Positions 23,435-32,088 are shown, numbered from the stretch's first letter. The stretch: 37,398 nt of DNA from Clostridia bacterium (GCA_017507905.1 JAFWAA010000046.1:1-37398); one strand, 5' to 3'. The notes: generated by a model from the sequence alone, not told the origin. Numbers and translations: made by a program.

Positions 23435-26400
23435 TTATTTTCCGCGGCGCTTGAAGCGGTTGATCAGAACCACCGCCGTCACCGCGATCGATGCCGTGGC
23501 AAGCAGTGCCGTCGCCCCGGCGAGAACCAAAGGCCATACGGGCTTTCTCGGCTTTGGCTTCGGCTCTGTCTCGGGCTCGGTTTCAAGCTCGGTTTCAAGC
23601 TCGGTTTCCGGCTCAGTCTCAGGCTCTGTTTCAAGCTCGGTTTCCGGCTCTGTCTCGGGATCTGTCTCAATCTCGGTTTCGGGCTCTGTGTCCGGGTCGG
23701 GGTCGTCGCCCGAGTCGGCGTCGGTTTCGGTGTCTCCGCCTCCCGCTCCCGAGGTCTTGGGCTGGCGGCGGAAGGAATTGGGATCGCGCGTCCAGACGTC
23801 GCGTCCGGAAAGCACCGCGTCAAGGTAGACGTCCATGCGCAGGTAGCGGTCGGGGTCAGGTCTGTGGCAGACCGTGCAAACGCCGTCCTCATAGCTGTGC
23901 TCGTCCTCGCAGCGGTCATTTGCGGAATAGTTGTTCTCCATGCGAATGAGCGCGCGCAGAAGATTTTCCGCCCCAGCGACCAGCGTCTCGCGTGCGATCT
24001 CGCCCGAATCGATAGCGGCGTAGATCACGTCGATGTTGCAGAAGGCCGCAGGCTGACGGACGCCATTGCCGTTGTTGATCTCGTCGATGGGATCCTTCGT
24101 GTTGTTCCAGTCGCCCGTGATCATGCCGTCAAAGCCCCATTCCTTGCGCAGAATGTTGACCAGAAGGTCGTAGGAGGCCGAGGCGGGCTTGCCGTTGACG
24201 TGGTTGTAGCTGGTCATCACGGCCACGGGGTCGGCGGTCTTGATGGCGATCTCAAAGGCGTAGAGGTAGAGCTGACGCAGGGCGCGCTCCGAGACAATGG
24301 AATTGCTCTCCAGCTTGTTTGCCTCCTGCTCGTTGCACACGAAGTGCTTGACGCACGCGCCCGTGCCCATGCTCTGCACGCCGCGCACCATAGCGGCGGC
24401 CATGACGCCCGTGAGGTAGGGATCCTCGGAGTAGTATTCGTTGTTTCGTCCGCACAGGGGGTAGCGGTGCAGGTTCAGGCCGGGGGCGAGGAGCAGGTCC
24501 ACGCCGTTCTGGTTGATCTCGCGACCGATGATCATGCCCATCGCGGTGACAAGCTCGGTATTCCATGCCGAGGCCACGATCGTCTCGCAGGGCCAGGAGG
24601 AGGCGTTCTTGCTCATTCCCGCAGGGCCGTCCTTCATGTTGGAGCGGCGGTGGCCGTACTTCTGGCAGAGGTAGTCGCTGCCGCCTGCCTCGCTTCCGTT
24701 CTTTCCTGCATAGGCAACGAAGAACTCGGCAAGCTCGTAGTCGGTCATCTGGGCAACGTAGTCCTCAAGCGAGACCTCACCGCGCAGAACCTGCTCAAAG
24801 CGGATCACGTCCTCGTCTGCTCCGCCCTCGGTATCCTCGCCCGCCACCTTGGAGAGGGTGAGGAAGTCCACGTTGGGTGCGGCGCTTGCTCTGCGCTCGA
24901 GCTTGAGGTAGTTGGTGCCCTCCACCAGCTGGACCGTGTAGCCCGAGAAATCCATAAAGCTGTAATACTTGGACAGATTGCCCGAGGTCTCGGCGGTGTT
25001 GGGGATATTCATGTTGATGGAGAGAAGGGAGAAGTTGGTGTTGTCGTCCGAATAGTAGACGTTATAGCCTCCGCCCGAGGCGAAGGAGGAGAGGCGGAGC
25101 GAGAGGCGGTAGGTGCCGCTCTCGGGAGCCTCAATGCGATAGATGGCGTAGGAGCCCTGCGGCCACATATTGCCAAGGCAGGAGCCCGAATAGGGATCCC
25201 AGGTCGAGGTGGCGGAGTTGTAGAGGTAGCCCGAGAAGCTCTCGACCTTCGGGCGCTGGGTGGCGTGCGAGGAGGAGGCCTCGGTAAAGCTCTCGCCCTC
25301 GATGCGGATCGTGATCAGCTCGCTGTCGCCGTCGTTCGTGGAAAGGGTAGCCGTCTTTGCGGCAACCGTCCGCTCGGCGGCCTTGGTCAGGGCAACGGGG
25401 GCGCACTGCGCCGAGAGCTGCTCCACCACGGTCAGAGATTTCACCTTGACGCATCCTGCCTCGCGCGTAACGGCGTCGGCGAGCGAGTTGCCTGCAAAGA
25501 TGCGGTAGTCGCCTGCCTCCAGCACGTAGGCGGAGGGATGCCCCGTCACGCCCTTTTCGTCATACTGGCGCATACGGGAGATGGGGAAGGAGAGCTCCAG
25601 CGTTTGCTCCTCGCCCGCCTTCAACAGCTCGGTCTTGCCAAAGGCGCAGAGCTCGTGTGCGGCGGTATCCAGACGCGCGCTGTCGCTGTTTTGCGTGCCG
25701 GGAGCGGAGAAGTAGATCTGCACGACCTCCTTGCCTGTGCGCTTGCCGAGGTTCTTGACCTTTACGCGCAGGGTGACGTTTTCCGCATCCGCGGAGAAGG
25801 AGGTCACCTGCATCGCAAAATCGGTGTAGGAAAGGCCAAAGCCGAAGCCGTAGGCCACGCGGTCGTGAGAGAAGCTGTCAAAGTGGCGGTAGCCGAGATA
25901 GATGTCCTCAACGTAGTTAACCGCCGTACCGCCGAAATGGCCGTGCGAGGGGTAGTCGGAGAGGGATTTGGCAAAGGTGGTGGAGAGCTTGCCCGAGGGA
26001 TTGACGCGGCCGGTGAGAATGTCCGATACGGCGTAACCGCCAAGCATTCCGCCGTAGCCGATGAAGAGGAGCGCGTCCACGCGAATGCCCTCCACCTCGC
26101 CGCGCGCCCAGGAGGTGTCGATCGGGCCGCCCGTATTGAGAATGACGACGACCTTGTCAAAGGAGGCGCTTACCGCGCGCAAAAGGTCGGTCTCCTTTTG
26201 GGAGAGATCCCAGTCGGCGGCCGCCATGTCGCGGCATTCGCCCACCCAACGGCGCAAAAAGACCACGGCCGTTTGTGCCTCGGCGGCAGCGCTTTGCAGC
26301 ATGGCCGCGTCGGGAACGTAGTCGGGGTTTTGCTCGTAGGCGCGGGAGAGCGGCTCGTAGAGCGAGAGCCTTCCTGCATCGGCCGCCGTGCGCAGAGCGT

Positions 26401-26725
26401 CCAAAGGGGCGATCAGCGTGCCGTCGGCATAGGCCTTGGAGGAGCCTGCGCCAAAGGGAATATAGCCGCGCTGGAGGGTCAGCGTGCTGAGTGTTCCGTC
26501 ATAGGCGTTGATCTGCGCCTCGCCAAAGAGGGCAAGGCTCTCGCCCTTTTCGAGAGGCAGGGCGTTGTTTTCGTTTTTGAGCAGGACGCTGCCCTCGCCA
26601 AGCATCTGGCGCACGTAGGCAGAGGCGTCACTGATGGCAAAATGCGGGATCTCCGCAGGAGCGGCCGTGGCAAGCGTTGCCCCCAAAAGAAGGGTGGCGG
26701 CGGCCTTGGTTACCGTGCTGTTCAT
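23435..26725 (-). CDS. Surface-anchored GH3 glycosidase with swapped domain order
   Basis: A 1096-residue beta-glucosidase-type enzyme. A signal-like N-terminus (MNSTVTKAAATLLLGATLA) is followed by the domain that normally comes last in GH3 (VLLKNENNALPLEKGESLALFGE, GGPIDTSW), then a fibronectin-III-like part and a carbohydrate-binding-like part (YRIEAPESGTYRLSLRL). Only then comes the catalytic TIM barrel, with NEYYSEDPYLTG, KHFVCNEQE and GFDGMITGDWNN, whose aspartate in GDW is the expected nucleophile. This C-to-N order is known from rumen Clostridial beta-glucosidases. After a CxxC module (GVCTVCHRPDP) come about 60 residues of (D/E)PET repeats, a membrane helix (about 1063-1087) and a basic tail, so it is anchored outside the cell. 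The ATG at 26725 has GGAGGA upstream. Confidence 0.9.
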   Translation of the reverse strand: MNSTVTKAAATLLLGATLATAAPAEIPHFAISDASAYVRQMLGEGSVLLKNENNALPLEKGESLALFGEAQINAYDGTLSTLTLQRGYIPFGAGSSKAYADGTLIAPLDALRTAADAGRLSLYEPLSRAYEQNPDYVPDAAMLQSAAAEAQTAVVFLRRWVGECRDMAAADWDLSQKETDLLRAVSASFDKVVVILNTGGPIDTSWARGEVEGIRVDALLFIGYGGMLGGYAVSDILTGRVNPSGKLSTTFAKSLSDYPSHGHFGGTAVNYVEDIYLGYRHFDSFSHDRVAYGFGFGLSYTDFAMQVTSFSADAENVTLRVKVKNLGKRTGKEVVQIYFSAPGTQNSDSARLDTAAHELCAFGKTELLKAGEEQTLELSFPISRMRQYDEKGVTGHPSAYVLEAGDYRIFAGNSLADAVTREAGCVKVKSLTVVEQLSAQCAPVALTKAAERTVAAKTATLSTNDGDSELITIRIEGESFTEASSSHATQRPKVESFSGYLYNSATSTWDPYSGSCLGNMWPQGSYAIYRIEAPESGTYRLSLRLSSFASGGGYNVYYSDDNTNFSLLSINMNIPNTAETSGNLSKYYSFMDFSGYTVQLVEGTNYLKLERRASAAPNVDFLTLSKVAGEDTEGGADEDVIRFEQVLRGEVSLEDYVAQMTDYELAEFFVAYAGKNGSEAGGSDYLCQKYGHRRSNMKDGPAGMSKNASSWPCETIVASAWNTELVTAMGMIIGREINQNGVDLLLAPGLNLHRYPLCGRNNEYYSEDPYLTGVMAAAMVRGVQSMGTGACVKHFVCNEQEANKLESNSIVSERALRQLYLYAFEIAIKTADPVAVMTSYNHVNGKPASASYDLLVNILRKEWGFDGMITGDWNNTKDPIDEINNGNGVRQPAAFCNIDVIYAAIDSGEIARETLVAGAENLLRALIRMENNYSANDRCEDEHSYEDGVCTVCHRPDPDRYLRMDVYLDAVLSGRDVWTRDPNSFRRQPKTSGAGGGDTETDADSGDDPDPDTEPETEIETDPETEPETELETEPETEPETELETELETEPETEPKPKPRKPVWPLVLAGATALLATASIAVTAVVLINRFKRRGK

Positions 26726-26810
26726 GGGTATTCCTCCGAAACGAAATGGGTTCTCCGCAGAGCGGAGTGCGGTCGGACGGCGGCGGAGCGCGCCCGACGG
26801 GTATATTCCT

Positions 26811-26839
26811 ATTATAGCATACTCGCGCGAGGGGTGCAA
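26811..26839 (-). promoter_or_regulatory. Promoter of the GH3 gene
   Basis: Minus strand: TTGCAC (26834-26839), 17 bp, TATAAT (26811-26816). Confidence 0.8.
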
Positions 26840-26895
26840 GGCTTTTTTCAAAAAGAAGGGGAAAAAGCCGAGGGGATCGTGCGAAGGGGATAGGC

Positions 26896-26924
26896 TTGAC
26901 ATTCCCCCCGTGCCGTGCTATAAT
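26896..26924 (+). promoter_or_regulatory. Promoter of the repeat lipoprotein gene
   Basis: TTGACA (26896-26901), 17 bp, TATAAT (26919-26924): a full consensus. It diverges from the GH3 promoter about 60 bp away, so the two genes may share control. Confidence 0.9.
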
Positions 26925-26976
26925 AAAAACGGAAGCCCACATACGGGCTCGCATCACCCATTACGGAGGATCGCCT

Positions 26977-29900
26977 ATGAAACGATTAAGGTCTGCCTTG
27001 TCCTTGCTGATCGCGCTTTTGCTTGCGCTTGGCGTTTGCCTTTCTGCCTGCACGCTCCCCGACGCTCCGCCCTCAACGGATAGCGAAACCGAGGAGAGCC
27101 TGCCCGTGACCGATCCCGAAACCGATCCCGAAACGGACCCCGAGACCGACCCCGAAACCGACCCCGAAACCGATCCCGAAACCGATCCCGAAACGGATCC
27201 CGAGACGGATCCCGAGACGGATCCCGAGACGGCCCCCGAGACGGCCCCCGAGACGGCCCCCGAGACGGCCCCCGAGACGGCCCCCGAGACGGATCCCGAG
27301 ACGGATCCTGAGACCGATCCCGAGACAGAACCCGAAACCGAGCCGCACGAGCATTCGTTTGGTGCGTGGACGGTCGAGCAAGAGGCCTCCTGCGAGCAGG
27401 AGGGTAGCCGCGTGCGCGCCTGTGCCTGCGGCGAGGAGGAGCGGGAGAGCATTCCCGCTAAAGGACATACGCCCGTCACCGACGCCGCAAAAGCACCGAC
27501 CTGCACCGAGACGGGTCTTACCGAGGGCAAGCATTGCGAGGCTTGCGACGCCGTTCTCGTTGCGCAGGAGAGCATTCCTGCTAAAGGACATACGCCCGTG
27601 ACCGATCCTGCAAAGGACGCCACCTGCACCGAGACGGGCCTTACCGAGGGCAAGCATTGCGAGACTTGCGGTGCCATTCTCGTTGCGCAGGAGAGCATTC
27701 CCGCCAAGGGACATACGCCCGTGACCGATCCCGCAAAGGCGCCGACCTGCACCGAGACGGGCCTTACCGAGGGCAAGCATTGCGAGACTTGCGGTGCCGT
27801 TCTAGTTGCGCAGGAGAGTATTCCTGCCAAGGGACATACGCCCGTCACCGACGCCGCAAAGGCGCCGACCTGCACCGAGACGGGCCTTACCGAGGGCAAG
27901 CATTGTGAGACTTGCGGTGCCGTCCTCGTTGCGCAGGAGAGCATTCCTGCCAAGGGACATACGCCCGTGACCGATCCTGCACAGGCGCCGACCTGCACCG
28001 AGACGGGACTGACCGAGGGCAAGCATTGTGAGGCTTGCGGTGCCGTCCTCGTTGCGCAGGAGAGCATTCCTGCCAAGGGACATACTCCCGTCATCGACGC
28101 CGCAAGGGCGCCGACCTGCACCGAGACGGGCCTTACCGAGGGCAAGCATTGTGAGGCTTGCGACGCCGTCCTCGTTGCGCAGGAGAGCATTCCTGCACTG
28201 GGGGAGGGCGGACACGTGGTGGTCACCGATGCGGCGGTCTTGGCCAGGGGCGACCGCGACGGTCTTACCGAGGGCTCGCATTGCTCGGCCTGCGGCAAGG
28301 TCTTCGTTGCGCAGAGCAGGATCCCCGCGCCCGGCTACACCGATCCCACCCTCTATCAGGACGATTACGCCTACCGCTATCTTGGCACGCTGGAGAAGGG
28401 CGAGGCTCTGCAGGCCTTCTATCTGCGCCTGGACGAGCTGGCCAAGGCCTTCCACACCGACGCCTCTCTTGACGCCTCCGAGGAGAATTACGTGGGCCAC
28501 TTTGGCTACGCCGACCTTGGCCTTAGCGCGGACGAGGCCATTTCGGTCTGGGTCTGCTACCGCAACGAGCATCCGCTCTACTATTGGATCTCCAATTCCT
28601 ACGCCACCACGAGCAGTGACTTCTATCTGCTCTGCGCGCCCGAATACGCCAAGGGAAGCGACCGCGCCGCCTGCACCGCGCAGCTGCTTGCCGCGATCAA
28701 GTCGCTGGTCGATCCGCTTTTGGACGAGACCGATCCCTATCAGCTTGCGCTTGCCTTCCACGATGCGATCCTGCTTGGCGCCGACTACGCCTACAAGGCG
28801 GACGGCGTAACGCCCGAGAATGCGGCGTGGGCGCACAGCGCCGTTGGCGTTCTGCTTCGCGGAAGCGGCGTTTGCGAGAGCTACGCCAAGGCCTTCCAGC
28901 TTCTGCTCACCTATTGCGAGGTGGAGAACCTTTTCGTCACGGGCGTCGCGCAGGGTGCGAACGCCTGGGAGAACCACGCCTGGAGCCTTGTGGAGCTTTC
29001 GGAGGACGAATGGTACTGGTTTGATCTGACCTGGGACGATCAGCCCTCCTATATCGGCGGCATTTCCTACGCCTACTTCTGCGTCACGGACAGCACCGAC
29101 GTCCGCCGTCTGGACGGCAACGCAGGACAATACACCCCCGCGACCTTCCTGCAAACGCACGTCTTCTCCACGCCCGACAGCGGCGCGACCTTCCTCTATC
29201 CGCTTCCCGCGCGAGCCGCCTCGGCGTATTCCTCCGAGGAGCAGCTCACCCTGCGAAAGCCCTTCAGCGTGGAGGGGCTGACCTACGTGCCGATCGGTTT
29301 CGATCGCGTTCAGCTGGTGCGTGCCGAGGTCAACGGTCTGCTCACCGTTCCCGAGACGGTCACCTACAACGGCCGCACCTACACCGTGGTCGCGATCGGT
29401 GCGATGGACGCCGAGGGGTATTTCGGCACGTGGGCGTCGGTGATCCCCGCAGGCTACCGCGTGACCGCGATCACTCTGCCAAAGACGTTGCACGTCCTTT
29501 GGGATAACGCCCTCGGCTCGCCCGACGGCGCGCTGACGAGCGTCACCGTGGACGCGGCAAATCCCTTCTTCGACAGCCTTGACGGCGTCCTCTTTACCGA
29601 GGGACTGCACACGCTTCTGCTCTATCCCAACGCACGCGAGGGCACGTCCTACGCGATCCCCGACGCGACGGTGTTCATCGCGTCCTACGCTTTTACGCAG
29701 TCCGCCTCCAACCGTCTGACGCACCTGACGCTCGGCGCATCCCTGCGCGAGGCAGGCGTTTGCGCAGGCCTTGGCGGTTATCCGCAGGCGGGAGCCACCT
29801 CACACGGCTTCCTCCGCACGGGCGAGTGGAGCCTGGTCTATTACTCGCTCATGGGCGAGCAGAGCCTTTCGGTCTCGCCCGAAAGCACGAACCTCTCTAT

Positions 29901-30189
29901 CGTGGGCGGTCTGCTCTATGCCGAGGGAGGCACGCGCGTGCTGGGACGCGTTAACCGCCGCATCAAGGAGGTTGTTCTCGGCCGTGACGTGGCGAGCGTC
30001 GATCCCATCGCCTTCTACGGCTGCCCCTTCCTGCAAACGGTCTATTACGAGGGGGATGCCGCCTCCTACGCGGCCATCAGCGTGGGGTATCAAAACGACG
30101 AGCTGGCCTCGGCCACCGTCCTCTTCTACTCGGAGAGCGCGGCCGACGGCTGCTGGCACTACGTTGGCGGTCAGCCCACGCCCTGGTAA
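26977..30189 (+). CDS. Large lipoprotein: PET linker, CxxC repeats, transglutaminase-like and LRR domains
   Basis: A 1070-residue secreted protein. The lipobox LSAC puts the lipid on Cys25. Residues about 46-122 are 19 tetrapeptides: ten DPET, five APET, three DPET, one EPET. Six nearly identical 41-residue units follow (about 163-408), each with CTETGLTEGKHCE.C and GHTPV.D, plus a diverged seventh. A transglutaminase-like core comes next: GVCESYAKAFQLL gives the cysteine, NAWENHAWSLV the histidine and WFDLTWDD the aspartate. The C-terminal part resembles BspA-type leucine-rich repeats (VIPAGYRVTAITLPKTL, LTHLTLGASL). A wall-linked cross-linking or protease-like role is inferred. The ATG at 26977 has GGAGGA at 26965-26970. 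The long minus-strand frames here are repeat shadows. Confidence 0.88.
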   Translation: MKRLRSALSLLIALLLALGVCLSACTLPDAPPSTDSETEESLPVTDPETDPETDPETDPETDPETDPETDPETDPETDPETDPETAPETAPETAPETAPETAPETDPETDPETDPETEPETEPHEHSFGAWTVEQEASCEQEGSRVRACACGEEERESIPAKGHTPVTDAAKAPTCTETGLTEGKHCEACDAVLVAQESIPAKGHTPVTDPAKDATCTETGLTEGKHCETCGAILVAQESIPAKGHTPVTDPAKAPTCTETGLTEGKHCETCGAVLVAQESIPAKGHTPVTDAAKAPTCTETGLTEGKHCETCGAVLVAQESIPAKGHTPVTDPAQAPTCTETGLTEGKHCEACGAVLVAQESIPAKGHTPVIDAARAPTCTETGLTEGKHCEACDAVLVAQESIPALGEGGHVVVTDAAVLARGDRDGLTEGSHCSACGKVFVAQSRIPAPGYTDPTLYQDDYAYRYLGTLEKGEALQAFYLRLDELAKAFHTDASLDASEENYVGHFGYADLGLSADEAISVWVCYRNEHPLYYWISNSYATTSSDFYLLCAPEYAKGSDRAACTAQLLAAIKSLVDPLLDETDPYQLALAFHDAILLGADYAYKADGVTPENAAWAHSAVGVLLRGSGVCESYAKAFQLLLTYCEVENLFVTGVAQGANAWENHAWSLVELSEDEWYWFDLTWDDQPSYIGGISYAYFCVTDSTDVRRLDGNAGQYTPATFLQTHVFSTPDSGATFLYPLPARAASAYSSEEQLTLRKPFSVEGLTYVPIGFDRVQLVRAEVNGLLTVPETVTYNGRTYTVVAIGAMDAEGYFGTWASVIPAGYRVTAITLPKTLHVLWDNALGSPDGALTSVTVDAANPFFDSLDGVLFTEGLHTLLLYPNAREGTSYAIPDATVFIASYAFTQSASNRLTHLTLGASLREAGVCAGLGGYPQAGATSHGFLRTGEWSLVYYSLMGEQSLSVSPESTNLSIVGGLLYAEGGTRVLGRVNRRIKEVVLGRDVASVDPIAFYGCPFLQTVYYEGDAASYAAISVGYQNDELASATVLFYSESAADGCWHYVGGQPTPW
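27109..27342 (+). repeat. 12-bp coding repeats for D/A-P-E-T units
   Basis: About nineteen consecutive 12-base units such as ACGGATCCCGAG, coding Thr-(Asp/Ala/Glu)-Pro-Glu. Synonymous differences at the third positions suggest several rounds of duplication. Confidence 0.92.
27463..28200 (+). repeat. Six 123-bp tandem coding repeats
   Basis: Units begin at 27463, 27586, 27709, 27832, 27955 and 28078 (period 123 bp, 41 codons) and differ by only a few bases. A diverged seventh unit follows to about 28335. Copy number may vary between strains. Confidence 0.92.
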
Positions 30190-30249
30190 AGCCAACACGC
30201 AAAAACGGGGGACGTATCGGCAAAAAACGCAGATACGTCCCCAATCTTA

Positions 30250-30314
30250 ACCGTTGGTTGAGGGAAAACACGCCAAACGGTTGAGCCAAAACAACCAACG
30301 GTCGCTTCTTTTTG
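30250..30314 (+). terminator. Terminator after the repeat lipoprotein
   Basis: ACCGTTGGTTG (30250-30260) pairs with CAACCAACGGT (30292-30302), followed by CGCTTCTTTTTG. A second hairpin (GGGGACGTATC at 30208-30218 with its complement at 30232-30242) lies just upstream without a T-run. Confidence 0.6.
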
Positions 30315-30334
30315 CCCCCTCTCTGCGGTAGAAT
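30306..30334 (+). promoter_or_regulatory. Tentative promoter of the HTH/partner pair
   Basis: TTCTTT (30306-30311), 17 bp, TAGAAT (30329-30334), about 64 bp before the start codon. Confidence 0.35.
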
Positions 30335-30397
30335 GAGGGCACGGCAGAGCTGCCGAATTCGATAGGAACGCACCCATGGGTGCGGAAAGGAACGAAA

Positions 30398-30895
30398 ATG
30401 AAGAACACGATCGGTGCTCGGATCGCCGAGCAAAGAAAGCAAAAGGGAATGACGCAGGAGACGCTTGCCGAGGCGCTGGGCGTTTCTGCGCAGGCCGTCA
30501 GCAAGTGGGAGAACGACGTCTCCTGCCCGGACATCTCCCTCCTCCCGTCGCTGGCCGAGAAGCTGGAGATCAGCCTGGACGAGCTTCTTGGCGGTAAGAA
30601 AGCCGAGGAGCGCGTGCGCATCGCTCCTGCACCGCAAAGGAGCGTGGAGGAGCTGAACCTCATGATCCGCGTGCAGTCCGCAGACGGTGACCGCGTCAAG
30701 GTCTGCCTGCCCTTGATCCTGTTCAAGGTCATTCTGTCGAGCGGCGGCTCCTTCATCAAGTGCGGAGGCAAGGACGTGGGCTCCTTTGACGTGGATTGGG
30801 ACCAGATCTTCCGCCTGGCCGAGAGCGGGGTGATCGGCAAGATCGCCGAGGTCGAGAGTGCCGACGGGGATACGGTCGAGGTCGTAGTGGAGTAA
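30398..30895 (+). CDS. XRE-family regulator with a C-terminal SHOCT-like domain
   Basis: A 165-residue protein. Residues about 5-60 are an XRE helix-turn-helix (ARIAEQRKQKGMTQETLAEALGVSAQAVSKWEN...LAEKLEISLDELLGG). After a short linker, the C-terminal ~80 residues (LMIRVQSADGDRVKVCLPL...VDWDQIFRLAESGVIGKIAEVESADGDTVEVVVE) resemble a SHOCT-like domain with two SADGD.V.V motifs, often found in envelope-stress operons. No membrane helix is seen. The ATG at 30398 follows GGAAAGGA; a GTG at 30380 is less well placed. It is coupled to the next gene, which starts one base after its stop. The target promoter is unknown, and autoregulation is likely by analogy. Confidence 0.82.
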   Translation: MKNTIGARIAEQRKQKGMTQETLAEALGVSAQAVSKWENDVSCPDISLLPSLAEKLEISLDELLGGKKAEERVRIAPAPQRSVEELNLMIRVQSADGDRVKVCLPLILFKVILSSGGSFIKCGGKDVGSFDVDWDQIFRLAESGVIGKIAEVESADGDTVEVVVE

Positions 30896-30896
30896 G

Positions 30897-31142
30897 ATGA
30901 AGATCGACGTCAAAAACGAAAACCGCCGCTTTCATCTTGCCCTTCCGAATTGGCTTATCCTCAACCGCGTCAGCCTGCGTCTTGTGCGCAAGGGGACGAA
31001 GGGAGAGGTGGAGATCCGCCTTTCGGGCAAGGCTCTGCGCGAGCTGCGAAGGACGGTCAAGCGTCTGCGCAGGACGCGCGGCGACTGGAGCCTGATCGAG
31101 GTGCATTCCGCCGACGGCGACGAGGTGCGCGTGCGGCTGTAA
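30897..31142 (+). CDS. Small basic protein coupled to the HTH regulator
   Basis: An 81-residue protein I do not recognise by name. The N-terminal half is amphipathic (FHLALPNWLILNRVSLRLV), the middle is very basic (LRELRRTVKRLRRTRGDW), and the end carries the same SADGDEVRVRL motif as its upstream neighbour's SADGD repeats. It starts one base after the regulator's stop with GGAG only a few bases before the ATG, so it is almost certainly translated together with it. The shared motif suggests that the two proteins interact or arose from one domain family. A stable antisense frame here is a shadow. Confidence 0.75.
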   Translation: MKIDVKNENRRFHLALPNWLILNRVSLRLVRKGTKGEVEIRLSGKALRELRRTVKRLRRTRGDWSLIEVHSADGDEVRVRL

Positions 31143-31152
31143 CGGAGAAACG

Positions 31153-31204
31153 AAAAAAACGGATACCGAGAGTGCAAAAATGCATCTGCGGTATCCGTTT
31201 TTTT
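31153..31204. terminator. Bidirectional terminator
   Basis: CGGATACCG (31160-31168) pairs with CGGTATCCG (31189-31197), flanked by an A-run and a T-run, with an inner TGCA/TGCA pairing. It separates the small basic protein from the converging esterase. Confidence 0.88.
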
Positions 31205-31209
31205 ATCCT

Positions 31210-32007
31210 TTAAGCCTTGTTCTTGCCAAGGAAAAGGCGAAGCGTCTTTTGGATCTGCTCGTCCCAATAGGGCCAGGAGTGATTTCCGGGGGATTCGGCG
31301 TAGGTGTGCTCCACACCGAGCGAGAGAAGATGCTCGTGGAACTTGCGGTTGTTCCCCAGCAGGGAGTCGCTTTCGCCGCACCAGAGGTAAAGCTCGGGGA
31401 AGGGAATGCCCGCGTCCTTCGTGCGCGTGGCGAGGGCAAAGAGATCGTGCTTTGTGCCCGCAAGATCCGAAAAGCCCGTAAGGTCGCAGCCAAAGATGAA
31501 GCGTCCCTCGCGCCAGAGCCCGGGCTCCCACATATTGACCACGTCGAGCACGCCCGAGAAGGAGGCGCAGTAGCCAAAGAGATCGGGACGGGTGAGCGCC
31601 ACCTTCACGGCGCCGTAGCCGCCCATGGAGAGGCCTGCCACGAGGTTGTCCTCACGCGCGGAGGACATTCCGCGGAAGTAGCTTTGACAGACGGCGGGAA
31701 GCTCTTGGGAGACAAAGGTGAGATATTTCATGCCGTAGGCGGTGTCGGTGTACCAGCTTCTGGCCACCGAGGGCATGACCACGGCGATGCCGTAGTCGGC
31801 GGCGTAGCGCTCAATGGAGGTGCGCCGCATCCAGATGCTGTGATCGTCCGAGAGACCGTGCAGCAGGTAGAGCGTTTTGTAGGTGGGGGACGAGGCGCCG
31901 TTGGCGTTCATGCCGATCAGGGTCTTGGCCTTCTCGGGCAGGACGACGTTTACGGAAACGCCCATGCCGAGCGCGTCGGAGTGATAGTTGAGTTCCAGAA
32001 AAGCCAT
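31210..32007 (-). CDS. Esterase of the esterase-D/tributyrin-esterase family
   Basis: A 265-residue cytoplasmic serine esterase of the PF00756-type alpha/beta fold (esterase D, feruloyl and acetyl-xylan esterases of CE1 belong here). The oxyanion segment YLLHGLSDDHSIWMR is near residue 47, the nucleophile GLSMGGYGAVK near 123 (serine about 125), the aspartate probably in WCGESDSLL, and the histidine in GNHSWPYWD near the C-terminus. The start at 32007 is chosen for the GAGAGGA box and because conservation starts there; the frame is open upstream but has no site. It is a single-gene unit with its own consensus promoter. Substrate unknown: short acyl or feruloyl sugar esters are likely. Confidence 0.88.
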   Translation of the reverse strand: MAFLELNYHSDALGMGVSVNVVLPEKAKTLIGMNANGASSPTYKTLYLLHGLSDDHSIWMRRTSIERYAADYGIAVVMPSVARSWYTDTAYGMKYLTFVSQELPAVCQSYFRGMSSAREDNLVAGLSMGGYGAVKVALTRPDLFGYCASFSGVLDVVNMWEPGLWREGRFIFGCDLTGFSDLAGTKHDLFALATRTKDAGIPFPELYLWCGESDSLLGNNRKFHEHLLSLGVEHTYAESPGNHSWPYWDEQIQKTLRLFLGKNKA

Positions 32008-32058
32008 AAGGGGGTCCTCTCTTTCGGTTGGGTTCGTTGCGGATATGCTTCCACGCCT

Positions 32059-32088
32059 ATTATACCACAGGAGGGCGCGGGGTGTCAA
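32059..32088 (-). promoter_or_regulatory. Promoter of the esterase gene
   Basis: Minus strand: TTGACA (32083-32088), 18 bp, TATAAT (32059-32064). Confidence 0.82.

Noticed and set aside
23426-26893. 1155-codon plus-strand frame opposite the GH3 gene
   Set aside because: The minus strand has a clear multi-domain GH3 protein with ribosome binding site and promoter; the plus frame is low-complexity with no start signals.
26726-26902. Longer N-terminus for the GH3 protein
   Set aside because: The extra residues cover the gene's own promoter; the signal-like start with GGAGGA lies at 26725.
27109-28335. CRISPR-like regular repeats
   Set aside because: The units are in-frame coding repeats without unique spacers.
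26961-29724. Minus-strand frames with SVSG-type repeats opposite the lipoprotein
   Set aside because: They are the antisense image of the PET and CxxC coding repeats.
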